NCBI GenBank assembly: GCA_004369085.1
Contig: ML210147.1
Location: forward strand, 62,001 to 126,000
Length of the DNA stretch: 64,000 nt
Source: Coprinopsis marcescibilis
Taxonomy: Eukaryota > Basidiomycota > Agaricomycetes > Agaricales > Psathyrellaceae
Reading direction: 5' to 3'
How positions within the stretch are numbered: position 1 is the first letter of the stretch; every line of letters begins with the position of its first letter. This document shows positions 47,885 to 61,034 of the stretch, one piece after another. The notes under the pieces were generated by a model, which saw only the letters and a program-made list of their open reading frames with translations, was not told the origin of the DNA and made no database searches. The position numbers and the translations under genes are program-made.

Positions 47885-48102
47885 CGGACTATCGTCAGAC
47901 CCGGGTCTTATACGACATTTACCATTCAGCGAGAACGTCGAGAGCGCGAATAGGGTTGAAATGAAACGTTGAGATGACTGCCTTGTGCAACTTGATGGCC
48001 TTGTTGCGGTTGATCGCACAAACTTGGCGTGGCTGTGACATGCCTTGGCACATATTGAAATTTAGAGATGAAAAGGGTATTTAAAGCAGGGTATGTACAA
48101 CT

Positions 48103-49454
48103 TCAGAACCACAGCGACAAAGAAAAGCTGGTACTCTCGCTTCTCATCGCATGCCACCAACCTACTGGAAAATATAATAAATCCCCCGGGTTTAGAACCG
48201 CAGTCATTGCATGAGGTGCAACATTTCTTCGAAAGATTTCATCCACGTCCCCAAAAACATCGTAAGGAGATGTATTTTGAAGGGACCTCGTTCTTGACGT
48301 CATGATCTCGGATGTCGATGGTGGCGCCAGCCAGACGGTCTTGTGGCCCACAACTTGTACTGTTGCGGGGTCAGCAAAGTTCGCGGCTGCATTTGCGTCG
48401 GAAAACTTACCAAACAAATTGTTATACGGGTCTGTGTGGGCTGGAGAAATCGTATGCTCTGGTCCGAGCCATACGTGAGATATAATTCTTTCTTCATTAG
48501 CAGGGGGCCGATACCCAGGGAAGTCACAATCAAAGTTGGTAGCGTATGCGTAGTCCGGAATCAGGATGTCGTTCCTCAAAGCAGGAAACTGGATGAACAA
48601 GTCATGCTGGGCAAGATAGTGCTTTTCGTCTGGTTGAGTTCGAGTTGGTTGGTCTTCAAAATCGAGCATTGACAAAAACTCGTCCCATGACATTATTCGT
48701 TGGTTCCAGTTTTCAACCATGTAGTGTTCCCCAACTTCAATAGGGACCACTCTCCCAGGACCAGCAACGGAGCGCAGGTACGAAGATCTCCGCCAGGGAT
48801 GTTCCCGTAATGCTGGCCAATGTTTGGCATACCCTGAAATGATGAAAGGACACCGAAACATATCTGACTGAAAGGCAGCGAGTGAAGGCGGCAGGATCCT
48901 GGGAACAGTACAGTGTGCAGATGCAAGGTTCCTGTCATCCGCAAGTTCTGGAGTGTTCTGTTCTGTCAGGGGGCATGCGTCGTTTGGATTCGCTTGTGGG
49001 TCCGACGGCGGCACCGCCGATTGAAGCTTGTCAATGACTCCGTGAATAAGATCGTAACGAGAGTTTGTGGGCGCTCCAGATATGATCAAAGCATAGTCCA
49101 ACGATTCGATGGAAGAGGCAGTCCTACTCAGCGATGCCTCTGCCAGAGCTTTCAGGATGGAGCAATCGATGTGCAGTGTGCGACAAACATAAAGATCTTG
49201 TCCAGCTGCGGAGCGCATAAGATCGTGGACTCTGTGCACGAGGACCTCGAGACGCGACAAGTCCTTCTCTTGTAGACTGTTTGAGATGAACTCTTTTGCC
49301 AATTCAGAAAGCTCTTCCTGATGTGTATATAGACCTGAGTAAGATATTTAGTAACGAAGAGAAACAAGGAGTAACTGGACGAACCTGGAACTGTGGAATG
49401 GGGGGTCATCCAGTCATTGGAAACGAGGGCCGCTACTTCGTAAAGCCATTCCAT
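48103..49454 (-). CDS. JmjC (cupin-8) protein, KDM8/JMJD5-like
   Basis: Exons 49385-49454, 48411-49313 and 48103-48359 give 409 residues. The C-terminal JmjC domain has the iron ligands HTD (ISPAHTDPYNNLF) and a second His in the GWWHAM block. The lead-in PFIISGYAKHWPALREHPW and VVPIEVGEHYMVENWNQRIM is typical of JMJD5. JMJD5-type proteins are Fe(II)/2-oxoglutarate arginyl hydroxylases or proteases; demethylase activity is disputed. The N-terminal half is a helical region. The start at Met 49454 may be internal, since an upstream exon cannot be excluded. The last intron (48360-48410, 51 nt) is stop-free and a multiple of three. Confidence 0.88.
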
Positions 49455-49706
49455 GATCTCTGTGGCACTGGACTAAAGATGTTTCGCACAAACTTGGTTT
49501 GTTTTAAACTCGAAAGAGGGCTCGGCATCCGGATCGCTGATGCCGGCGCTGACGACCGGACTCGGATCATGTCATGCACCAAATACGGCAGGCCCAAAAC
49601 AAACTCAAACAACTCCTGCTTAGTATAAGTAAGAGACCCAAGCCGCCAGCGAACAAACCCAAACAACTCCTGTGCTCGGTGATCTCGGTCCGGTCTGCCT
49701 CTAGGC
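49455..49706. promoter_or_regulatory. Head-to-head promoter, KDM8-like/MOT1, with direct repeat
   Basis: 252 bp between the divergent starts. Contains two 21-bp copies differing by one base (49598-49618 and 49652-49672), the core being AAACAACTCCTG, spaced 54 bp start to start. Confidence 0.45.
49598..49672 (+). repeat. Imperfect 21-bp direct repeat
   Basis: Copies at 49598-49618 and 49652-49672 match at 20 of 21 positions (T/C difference at the eighth base). They are the only such repeat noticed in a promoter here. Confidence 0.85.
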
Positions 49707-52700
49707 ATGACTTCAAGGCAACTACTGTTCCTCTGATAACGTTTGCATATTTGTACTGACAGTCGCATTCATTTTCCAGGTTGGACAGGCTCCTGCTTCT
49801 TCTTGATACTGGTTCCTCGACTTCTGTTCGAAATACCGCCGCTAAACAGCTCGCGCAGCTCGCCGTCAAGAGTGTCACCAGCGATGTCGCATTCATCGAC
49901 GACGATGCGAAAGACACCAAGCTCAACAGACAGCAAGTCACTCTCAGAGATCGTACGTCATGGGCGGAGCTGATGGCCGTGGTGGCTAGAGTGCGTGTTG
50001 CTGTTGTTTTAGTAGTGTTGGAATGTATTCATAGGCACCTGGTATTACAGATAATTCCATATCTGCATTCGAAATCCTATGAATCTCGGACTGCAGCGTC
50101 TGTTGCGTTGTCACAGATATTCTCTCTCTCACCTGTTTGGCAGCCCTTGGAAGGGTCCTTAACAAAGGCGGCGGCTGATGTTCCCTGTGACCTCCCTCCG
50201 GATTACCCCAAGTTTGCATTGTCAGAGTTGCTGGAGCATGGAAAGCTCTTGTTGGCGTCCTCCGGAAAGGAGTTTATCAAACCCACAGGAATCCTTTCCA
50301 GTGCAGCAGAAGTGAAGAAGGCGCGTAAAGAAGCGATGAGCAGATTGGGTTTGGACTTTTTGGACGTCGTTGCGGATGACATGGACCTGGACAAAGAGCT
50401 TGTCGAAGAAATGAACATTGATGAAGAAATTCCTCCGCCACAATCCGCAGAAACTGCCGAAACGTTGTCTGATGTCGACATGGCGTCTGAAGCAGGATTT
50501 GGTTCTATGGAACCGACAAAAGAGCGACAAATGTCTTGCGATACCCCCAACGCGCCCTCCCCCACATCCTCTGTGACACCTTCTGCCCCAGAACCAGATC
50601 CTTCTACTCTCTCAGCACGAGAAAAGAATAGACTCAAGCGCAAACGCAAACCCGGGAATACCGCCTTTGTTTCGGCGCCACCAACTCAACCCAGCGGGTC
50701 GAAGTATGCCCCTGCTGTGGTTGGTTCTTCGAATAAGTGGGTCCCCTCTTTGTGTGGGCGAACATTTCTGATGTATATATTGGTTAGGGCGAGACTCGTA
50801 GCAGCCGAAGATACAAATGCGACCAAATCACGCATAAGTAGCCCAGCCCCAAAGGAAAACGGTTCATCCTCTGACCGTGTTGTAATTGACCCCTCTAAGG
50901 GCGGAGCGGTCTCTCCAAAATCTGCCAAGCAATCTAAAGCCCTCGAAGTCCAGGATGGATCGTGGATATGGGATGGAGTCGTAAAACTGCTTGAGGTCGA
51001 CTTGTTCAGTGCTGCATGGGAAGTTCGACATGGGGCAGCTCTGGCTCTGAGAGAGTTACTCAAGGTTCAGGGTCGGTTTGGTGGCATGAAAGGTGAGCAA
51101 GTGTACCATTCTGATGTCAAATTCGAGGTTAAACCCTTCTTCAGATTCCCTTTCGATTGAGGACAATGAGCTTGCTCACGAGAAATGGTGCAACGACCTA
51201 TCTGCTCAATTCCTTTGCGTATTGGTGCTTGATAGATTTGGTGACTTTGTTTCGGATCAGGTCAGTAAGCCTGCGGATGTCGGACGCATATACTGACATA
51301 TGATAGGTTATTGCGCCTGTCAGAGAAACTGTGTCCCAAACACTAGCCTCCCTCCTCATTCACATGCCCCGTCGCTCTCTTCTACACGTTCACTCCATTT
51401 TGTTGCAAATGATCAGGCAAAACTCGCTAGCATCCCCCCTTAAAGGTGTTCCAAATGACCCTGAGCGCTCGCATGTTTGGGAAGCAAGACACGCTGGACT
51501 GTTAGGCATCAAGTATGAAGTTGCCGTGCGAAATGATATTTTCGACGTAGTTCCCAAGAGAGAAGACGGAGACACCGACACTGGCCACGCGATCTTAAAG
51601 GATGTCGTTGATGCAGCAATACTTGGGTGAGTACAAGGCCTGCTTTGCTTATTCTGTGTATCTCACTGTGCTTGAAGCCTTGGTGACAAGGATGATGACG
51701 TTCGTGCTGTCGCAGCGTCTTGTTTACTGCCAATAGCACAACATCTGGTCGAACAGCTACCGGAGTCTCTCGAGCATGTGCTCGTTGTACTTTGGCATTG
51801 TCTTTCGGACATGAAAGACGATCTTAGCTCTAGTGTTGGCGCCGTCATGGACTTGCTAGGTGTGTCTTTTCCCTTTGGTCTTCTAGCATCGCTAAAACAT
51901 TAGCTAGGAACCTTGGTGACATACGAAAAGGTGATAAATATCCTCGCCACCGACAACGTCTTGTACGTCATGCATTTACCTATCTAGCCTCAGCAACAAT
52001 TAACCGATGAGTGAATCCAGGCTTCCGCTCTCTACCTTGGCTGTCACATTGTTCCCCTTCTTCCGGCATACGATTTCCAACGTCCGACTGGCTGTTGTCA
52101 AAACCCTAGATTCCTTCATGGCTGTTCCTACGCTTCCCAGAGAGTGGATTTCAGCACCTTTCCTCCGCCTCCTTCTCCAGAACCTGATATGCGAAGAGAA
52201 AGAAGACATCAGGGATGCAACGACCGCAGCCTGGAATCGAGCTTTACTCATTCTCGCAGGTACTCCCGGAGGACTTGAAAAAGTTATTGACCAACAACTC
52301 ATTCTCGACTGGTTCGCGATCATGATGACTCCCATTGGTTTGCCAATCGATACCTCAAAATTCTATCGGCCCACAATCAACACCAACGGCGAAACCCTAC
52401 CCGAAAGACACAACGTCGACAAAAATATGTTAGCTCAAGATCTTTCGCTTGTTTCTGTAGAGACGATCATGAAGGCTCGCGTTGCAGCAGCTTCGGCAAT
52501 GGCCGAGTTTATTCTCCGTTGGCCCAGGGAGGTGAGTTTCAGTGTCATCTTCAACGAATGCGCCTCCCTGATGCGTTCCTTTAGACGGTTGGGTCAGTCT
52601 TCCGTGTCATCATCATTCACTATGTGGATTCCATCAGCATGCTCCAAAAGCTCCTGAGTGGAATCGTCGCAGAAGAATGGGCAGAGAAATACTCCTTGGA

Positions 52701-55700
52701 GAATCCGTCTGGCCCCCTGCTCATAGAATCAAATGATTTGGCCAAAGAATTAAGCGACAAGACCCTGGCCTGGCTTCAAGCGACGTCTCCTCTGGGGTAC
52801 CACGAAATGACACCTGTATTGACCCGAATCCATATGGATAGCATTGCCCTTCTCCACTCGTTCCACACTGACTGCAAACTCCCCATGTCCTCTATCCCCA
52901 ACCTCGGCCAGGATGTCGACATCGCCGGTACGGTCCAGGGGGCCTTCACTATCGACACAGCGCGATCAGCCATTGGCCCACATTTCAATCGACTACGAGA
53001 TTCTCTGGGTCGAACCAAGAAAAAGGAGGTCGCGATCCTCACTGAACGAAGGGACAAGATCGAACTCAGCATCAATCGGTACTCGGAACTCAAAGCGCAG
53101 AACGATAACCGCGTATCGGCATCGTTTGCTGCAGCTTTTGTTGCGTTGAAAAGCGCACCAGAGAAAGTCAGTCCCGTTGTGAAAGGCGTCATGAATGGGG
53201 TCAAGGTACAGTCCCTTAGTCGTTATTGCAACCGCATAGTAGCACTAATTAGTTGCCAGAACGAAGAAAACGAAGACCTGCAGACTCGATCCGCGGTCGC
53301 TGTTGCGAGATTCATCGAATTCTGTTCGATTCGTAACTTCGTTCAGCCTCCCGATAAGATTGTAAAAAACCTTTGCACATTCTTGTGCCAGGACTCGGAG
53401 CAAACCCCTATGTTCTCGTATACGAAGAAACATTTAGACGGAATACTCTCTTTCAAGACAACAAATCAAACTGGGGGCAAAGAGGTAGATCTCGGGCCAC
53501 AGACGAAAACTGAAGATATCAGTAAAACCCGACTTTCGCGACGCGGCGCCAAACTTGCGTTTGCGGAGTTTTCCCGAAAATTCGGACCCAAACTGCTTGA
53601 GGTGTTGCCCAATATCTGGCCTTGTATGGTTGGTGGTTTATTGAGCGCATTTCAGTCTGGTAAGAGCCTCGCCTTTGTTATCTATTGGGACAATTGTTAA
53701 CGTCTAGCTAGACGAGCCAGCCAAATCAGACCAACTCATCGAGAAACAATTCGGGCAAGATGTTATCGATTCTCTCAGCGTATTAGAGGCCGTCGTTCCC
53801 ACCTTCCACCCAGATCTGCTGCACAAGTTCACCCAGACATTTGCAATGCTTCATCTTGGCATGCGAAGTCGATTTGCCATTGTGCGGCAGTGTTCGGCCA
53901 AATGTTTTGCTACCGTCTGTGATGTTATGACGAACGAAGCGATGCGCTACGTCGTTGAAGAGATTGTGCCTCACTTGGCTGATCCCCTGAGTTTGTCAAA
54001 TAGACAAGGCGCTGTTGAATTGGTGTATCGTGAGTATAACGAGCTCCTATATATAATAACATGCACTAACTCAGGACGATAGAGATTGTTCAGAAACTCG
54101 ATATCAAGGTTCTTCCATATGTGATTTTCCTCGTCGTTCCTGTCCTTGGACGCATGAGCGACCCCAACGATGACATCCGTTCGACAGCTACCAACACATT
54201 CGCTTCCCTGGTGAAAATGGTTCCACTGGAGGTATGTCATCACCCACCTGTAACGAAGCTAGCTGTATAGTAACGGCTTCTAGGCTGGCCTACCCGATCC
54301 ACCTGGTTTCTCGGAAGAACTTCTTAAACGTCGTGAAGATGAGCGCCAATTCCTCGCCCAGCTTCTAGACGGCTCCAAGGTTGAGCAATATCAGATACCC
54401 GTCAAGATCAATGCAGAACTTCGCAAGTATCAGCAGGAAGGAGTAAACTGGCTAGCATTCCTGGCCAAGTATCAACTTCATGGAATTCTTTGCGACGGTG
54501 CGTCTCATTAATTAACCTTCAATGGCTCTTGTCTGGATCTCACTCGAACTAGACATGGGACTTGGGAAAACCCTTCAGTCGATCTGCATCTTGGCCAGCA
54601 AACATCAAGAAAGGGCCGACAGGCATCTAACCACGGGTACTCCCGACGCTGTCCATCTTCCTTCGTTAATCATCTGCCCGCCGACACTCACTGGGCATTG
54701 GTACTACGAAATCCTTAAATACGCGGAAAACCTCAAGCCGATCATGTACACAGGGAGTTCGAAGGAACGGGCGCGTTTGCTGCCGAAACTTCAGAAGCAT
54801 GACGTGGTCATCACCTCCTACGAAGTTGTCAGAAACGACATCGCCAACTTGGAGGGAATCAGGTGGCTTTACTGCATCCTGGACGAAGGCCACGTCATCA
54901 AGAACGCTAAGACCAAGTTGACGAAAGCCGTCAAGGGCATCCAGTCACAACATCGCCTCATCCTCTCTGGTACACCAATTCAAAACAATGTGCTCGAGCT
55001 TTGGAGTCTTTTTGACTTTTTGATGCCTGGGTTCCTCGGTACGGAGCAATCGTTCAATGAACGATTTGGGAAGCCCATATTATCAAACCGTGACGGGAAG
55101 AGCAAAAATGGAGAAGCAGGTATGGGATTTTGTTACTGACATGGAATGGATATTAATGACATGTTCACCGCTAGCTGCACTCGCTTTGGAAGCGTTGCAT
55201 AAGCAAGTGCTGCCCTTCCTGTTACGACGACTCAAAGAGGATGTGTTGCACGACCTTCCACCCAAGATTATTCAAGATTACTACTGCGAATTGTCCGACT
55301 TGCAAAAGAGCCTTTACGATGACTTTTCGAGGTCCAAGGCCTCGGCCGCAAAGGCAACGATTCAGTCCGACAAGGTGGACAAAGGCGACCCTGCTTCCCA
55401 GCATGTTTTCCAGTCACTGCAATATCTAAGGAAGCTGTGCAACCACCCTGCATTGGTGTTGAAGGATGAGGAGTCGGCAAAATCGGCACTGGAAAAGGCC
55501 AGAATCAACAAAGATGGCTTGAGAGACATTCACAACGCCCCCAAACTGTTGGCTTTAAAGCAAGTGTTATGTCTATCGCTCTGTATTGCGACACTAAACA
55601 TCGCTTTACAGGCAATTGCTACTGGATTGCGGGATAGGCGGCGGTCCTTCCATTACGGCGGAATCGCACAAGAGCGAACTCATTGACTCAACACCTGATA

Positions 55701-56402
55701 CGTCAGGGGCATTTTCTCAGCATCGGGTTCTCATCTTCTGCCAAATGAAACAGATGCTCGATATCATTGAAACGGACCTGTTTAAATCTCATATGCCATC
55801 GGTTACATATATGCGTCTGGACGGATCCACGGAAGCCAACAAGCGACACGCGATTGTACAAACCTTCAACGCCGACCCGAGTATCGACTGCTTATTGCTG
55901 ACCACGCATGTTGGTGGGCTGGGTCTGACTCTGACTGGAGCCGATACGGTCATCTTCGTAGAACATGACTGGAATCCAATGAAGGATTTGCAGGCCATGG
56001 ACCGTGCCCATCGAATTGGTCAGAAGCGTGTCGTGAACGTCTACCGACTCATTACCAAAGGAACTCTCGAGGAGAAGATCATGGGGTACGTCTCAAGAGA
56101 TATTGTCTGTATCCGTGTCGCTGAATTATGATTTCTCTAGTTTACAACGCTTCAAACTGAACATCGCCAATTCGATCGTCACGCAACAAAACTCAGGCCT
56201 TGCCTCAATGGACACCGACCAAGTGCTAGACCTATTTAGACTAACAACTCAAGAAGAAGATGCCGCAGCTGCGACTAGGAAGGCTAAGGAAGCTACTAAG
56301 CCACTTACCCAGAAGAATATTTTGGCGGCACTGGATGATATGCCACAGGAAGAGTACGAGGGGTTGGACTTGTCGAGCTTCATGAGTTCGTTGGGGCGTT
56401 AA
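49707..56402 (+). CDS. MOT1: MOT1/BTAF1 SNF2-family TBP-displacing ATPase
   Basis: Removes TBP from DNA by ATP hydrolysis. Eighteen exons sum to 5787 nt, giving 1928 residues, normal for the family. N-terminal HEAT repeats begin LDRLLLLLDTGSSTSVRN. The SNF2 ATPase starts near residue 1340 with YQQEGVNWLAFLAKY, then the Walker A DMGLGKT near 1370, the DEGH box near 1480 and LSGTPIQNN. The helicase C half has RVLIFCQMKQMLDIIE, TYMRLDGSTE and MDRAHRIGQKRVVNVYRL. The end EYEGLDLSSFMSSLG is family-typical. Two introns have GC donors. The first (49718-49779) follows only 11 coding nt and joins MTSR to LDR. Another (55560-55611, AA/GCAAGT) joins LALK to QLLLDCG. Both are needed for frame. Confidence 0.96.
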
Positions 56403-56754
56403 ACACGTTGTAGCTTTATTACAATCACTTTTCCATCGTCGTGACATAATTGTAATTGTTATTCTAGGTCTGTACTATTAGCATGTCTATTAATGTAACA
56501 CCAATACAGAATTTTTGGAAAATTCTGGCGAGTGGGTCGGAGTAGATGCTACATTGTTGTTTACCTTGGAGATTGTACATTCAAACGTTCCAATGTAGAA
56601 GAGGTCAATTTGTCGTCGATTGGCCTGATTCGCATTCCTCTTCGACGCGCGGTTCTGGAGTCGCGAACCCAACGCGAGAATCTCATCATCTCAACAACAA
56701 CAACTAAATACCACGTCCTCGCGCTTCAGCTTAGAACTCACTCATGCTGGGAGT
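56403..56754. other. Intergenic between MOT1 and PAN2
   Basis: About 350 bp in tandem orientation: MOT1 terminator and PAN2 promoter and leader. A CAACAACAACAACTAAATACC stretch precedes the PAN2 start at 56693-56713. No gene seen. Confidence 0.4.
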
Positions 56755-59700
56755 ATGGCTTATCACCCACTCCCTCCCATCACCCACTCCGAAATTCCCG
56801 ATTTCTCGCGAGCTGTAACAGCGTTAGCATTCGATCCTGTTTCAGACATACTTTGGACTGGGAGCGATGAAGGGATCGTAACCGCGTACTACAGCTCTCG
56901 AGGACTGCGTGGTGTCTCTTTTCCGGTTGGTGGGGCTGCACCAGTGACCAAGATAGTGGTCGGAGATAGTCAAGTGAATACATTCGGTGCAGGCGGCAAT
57001 GGTATAGGCTCTTGGGCGAAAGGAGGGTACAACAAATGGTCCTTCAAGTACGTGTCTACCTCTACATGATATCCGACGAGAGACCTTAATACAATCTACG
57101 ATAGGGCACCTTCGAATATAGCGACCTTTGCAAACACATCCCAAGCTTCACATGGAGTGGCCGTTTCTTTGACCAACTTGGAGCTTATGTTTCTAAACAG
57201 TATGACCGGGAAAACCGTTCGCCAGATCCCAACCAGCTCACTTTTGACCCATCTACTGTTTTCTCACTCCTCGCTGATATCTGGATCGGCGGATGGGTAT
57301 CTTCGCCTTCACGACCCAAGATCGGGGGTTACAAGAAACGACGCAGCAGAAAGCCTGGTAAAAGCCCACCTTGGTGCAATAGCTGGCCTGCAGACTACAA
57401 GCAATCTAATATTTACGATTGGAATGGGCGAAAGGTCTTACTCTGTCCCTCTGACACGCTCGGTGACGCTTACATCTCGATGCAGGCACTCAAGACCGTT
57501 TCCTGACCCACTAGTCAAGATATACGACATGAGAACAATGCGGCCTCTTCCACCTCTCCCTTTCTCTTCTGGGCCCGCATTTATCCACCCTCTCCCGAAG
57601 AGATCCTCCAGCATTGCAATAGCCTCATCCCAGGGCCTGGTCAATATCGTCGATACCTCGGATCCATCTGCTGCTGGTGAATTCTATCAAGTGGGTTAGC
57701 TCCCCTTGTAGCATTGCCCTTGGACTGAACATCTCGCCAGCTGGATTTGGCGTCTTATCTAACCTCGTTTGCGGTATCTCCTACGGGGACCTATATCGCT
57801 TGCGGAGACGCAGAGGGAACTATTCACCTTCTGTCGCAGGCTGCAGATGATTCGTCCCTCCCATTCAATGGGTTTGATGGGCAGCCCGTTCCGTGGATGG
57901 ATACCCATACTTCAGTTCCAGAAAATGAATGGAACGAGTCCACGTGGGCAAAACAAATACTGTTAAATTGACTTGAAGCTTACACCGTGCAAAACAGACC
58001 TTTGAACACCATTGGATTGCCCTTTTACGAAGCACCCTTGCTCTCCGCGTGGTCTCCGGTCGTGTCGGCCACCCCGTACTACCCACCTGCTCAACGAATC
58101 CCTCCTCAAGTTCTGCAGTCCATTAAGACGAATGATAACATCGCTTACGCCCCTCTTCCGAAAGAGCTGCGCGGTCGCCGAAATGTCGTCTCAGTTGGGC
58201 CTAAGAAAGACAGCGCTCGGTTCCGAAGCGGTAAAGGCAGGAAAGAGGTGAGGCGGCCAATATGTTCAGCCAATTCAAATTAAATGACATCTCTTGTAGT
58301 CGGGATCAGAGCATATTGCCTTGGATGACATGGAAATCCCCGAGTTTTATCGCCGAGTTGAAATCCTCTACTCTAGGTTTGGAGTCGAGGACTTTGATTT
58401 TGGGTAAGACGATACACTCTTCAGGCTGAAAGCCGCAGCTAACGCTGTTTGGTTACCAGGTTCTACAATCAAACACATCACAGCGGTTTGGAAACCCATA
58501 TATTGAATTCATACACGAATTCCCTTGTTCAGGTTCTCCACTATGTTCTCCCCATACGGGAACTAGGAAAATCCCACATCACTACTAATTGCTCGCGAGA
58601 GCATTGTCTCCTATGCGAACTGGGCTTCGTATCTCGGATGCTAGAGGATGCCAAAGGGACCAACTGTCAGTCAAGCAACTTTTGCAGGACTGTTGGGGTT
58701 CTCGCTCATGGTATGTTCACATACGAACATTAGAAACGTTCTTACATTTCTCACGTTTTGAAATAGATGTTAACGCCATTGAATTGGTTGACTACGGGAT
58801 AGAGCATTCAGAAGTTGATTATGCCCATAAGATCCAGGTCTTCCATCGTTTCCTAATCGACCATCTCGTCTCTGAAGGGAACTCTTTCCCTCGTAATCCT
58901 TCTCTTCTAACGGGGAAGACGACGACCAACAATCATCTTGCGCCGGCTCCAATCACACAGTTAATTGGGCTAGACGCGAAGAATATCATCGTCTGCTCCA
59001 ATTGCAAGGCAGTTCGGGAGAAGGAGAACATGAATCACGTTGTTGACATGTACTATCCTCGAAAGGTACGCGCCTCCCCCAATTGCGGAAAGTCCGTTCA
59101 AGAGATAACATGCTTCAGGACCCGCTAACTTTACCCGACTTCGGGACAGTCCTCCAATCGTCTATTCTCCGAAGTATGACGCACAAAGCAACATGCCAAA
59201 CCTGTAAACAATTTGCAACGTTCACATCCCAAAGGTCGATCCCGTCTGAAGAACTCCCCCCGATTCTCGCTCTGAATACGGCAATTTACAACGAAGAAAA
59301 CATGGACTTTTGGCTAGACTCGAAGAATCAGACATTCTTAAAGCCCAGAGTGCAAGTATTTGGACGTCAAGGTGCCACAGATGACCCGATCGGTATTTGG
59401 TATGAAATCAGGGTGTGCAATCAGGGTTATTGTGTTTAGCCTGCCCTGACCACTTTTGATTAGGCTTTGGTGGTGAAAATTACAGCGAAAACCCACCGAT
59501 CCCACTTAGTTGCACTCGTCAAAGGTAAATGTCCTCCGAAATCACCCTCGATCAGCTGCCCATCGGTGACATAGATCCTGAGCATGAAGATGAAGACAGC
59601 GAGGATTCTTGGCTAATTTTCAACGACTTTTTGGTCAGAAACATTTCCGAGAAAGAGGCACTCAGTTTCCAAGGAGCGTGGAAGGTTGGTATCTATTATT

Positions 59701-60948
59701 GAGCCTGAGCGGAGTTGAACTGAACACAAACGCGATGAAAGGTACCGGCCATCGTTTACCTGGAGAGAATGGACATTCGAGCACAGGTAGATTTAAGCGG
59801 CCTCGAAGCTACCAAGGATCTCGACATATTGACTCACGATACATCAATATCCCAGTAAGCTTTTATTTCCCAAAGAATTTGCTCACCACTGACATTCACT
59901 AAGAAATCGAGACCCAACAGCCATACAACACCAACTGTTAAGCCAGGATGAACTCCCAAAGCCTGGCACTCTGGTTGCGATTGACGCAGAATTTGTATCC
60001 ATGCAACAGGTAGGCTGAAGGTGTCCGCCGTGAAAGCGTCGTCTCATCGAACTCGTAGGAAGAGACAGAAATCAGATCCGACGGGGCTAAGAAGGTTTTA
60101 AGACCTGCTCGACTGAGTCTGGCGCGAGTATCTGTCTTGCGAGGCGATGGTCCGCAGCGGGGTGTTCCTTTTATTGACGATCATATCCATACCAGCGAGG
60201 TGATTGTTGACTATTTGACGGAATTTTCGGGAATAAGATGTGAGTTCTAATTCAATTATCCTTGAATCACTTTGTTAACCCTTGACTCAAAGTTGGAGAT
60301 CTTGACCCTGTCATGTCTCGCTATACTTTGACACCCTTGAAAGTCGTATATAAGAAACTGAGGGCCCTGGTTGATTGTGGCTGCATATTCGTCGGACATG
60401 GACTGTCCAAGGATTTCAGAATAATAAGTACGTTTGATATCTGCTGTCAACATGTGGCTGAGTATATTGAAGGTTTCGGATAGACATCTTCGTGCCACCT
60501 GAGCAGGTCATTGACACTGTTGACTTGTACTTTATAAGATCAAGACAACGGCGGTTGTCATTGCGATTCCTGTCATGGTTTATCCTCGGGAAGCACATCC
60601 AGACCGACACACACGATTCTATCGAAGATGCGCGATCTGCACTTGACCTGTATCATACTTATCAAGAACTGGAGGAGCAAGGTTTGTTCGACCAAAAGCT
60701 GGATGAATTGTACAAGGAGGGACGCCAATACGTGAGTGCTGGGCGAAAACACTGTCATCTGGGATATTATTGATCATGTTTACCAGAACTTCAAACCACC
60801 TGCACTGGACGCCGTCCTGGAAGTCTCGACCGCGAACTCCATCCACCAGTACCCGGGTTTCACAGAAGGGAGCCCAGCAATAACCGCAGCATTCAATCAA
60901 GCACTGGGCACGTTTTCGCCGAGCAAGGGCAATACTTGGAGGGGATGA
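56755..60948 (+). CDS. PAN2: PAN2 deadenylase catalytic subunit
   Basis: Poly(A) nuclease that starts mRNA poly(A) tail shortening with PAN3. Seventeen exons sum to 3345 nt, giving 1114 residues. WD40 blades occupy about 1-330 ([32 protein letters not shown]). The catalytically dead ubiquitin-hydrolase-like domain follows, with [34 protein letters not shown] and [10 protein letters not shown]. The DEDD exonuclease begins near residue 862 with [14 protein letters not shown] (first D and E), then [12 protein letters not shown] and [15 protein letters not shown] carrying the other acids. The tail is Pro/Ser-rich. Intron 57435-57485 is stop-free and 51 nt, so retention would add 17 residues. Confidence 0.96.
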
Positions 60949-61034
60949 ATTTCTTCAGAAAAGCGAATATATTAGGATGTACAATATTTACTTGGATATT
61001 CATATTCATTGTGAAAGCACATGTCAGTGGGACA

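Noticed and set aside
49470..49768. Minus-strand frame beginning MPRGRPDRDH as an extra KDM8 exon
   Set aside because: It covers the promoter direct repeat and part of MOT1 and is not in frame with the JmjC protein through a convincing intron.
50737..50787. Extra MOT1 segment (WVPSLCGRTFLMYILV) as a membrane insertion
   Set aside because: It has GTGGGT..TTAG ends, 51 nt, and is absent from the expected sequence, so it is more likely a stop-free intron.
54498..54552. Apparent frameshift in front of the MOT1 Walker A motif
   Set aside because: It is an ordinary intron; splicing gives GILCDDMGLGKT.
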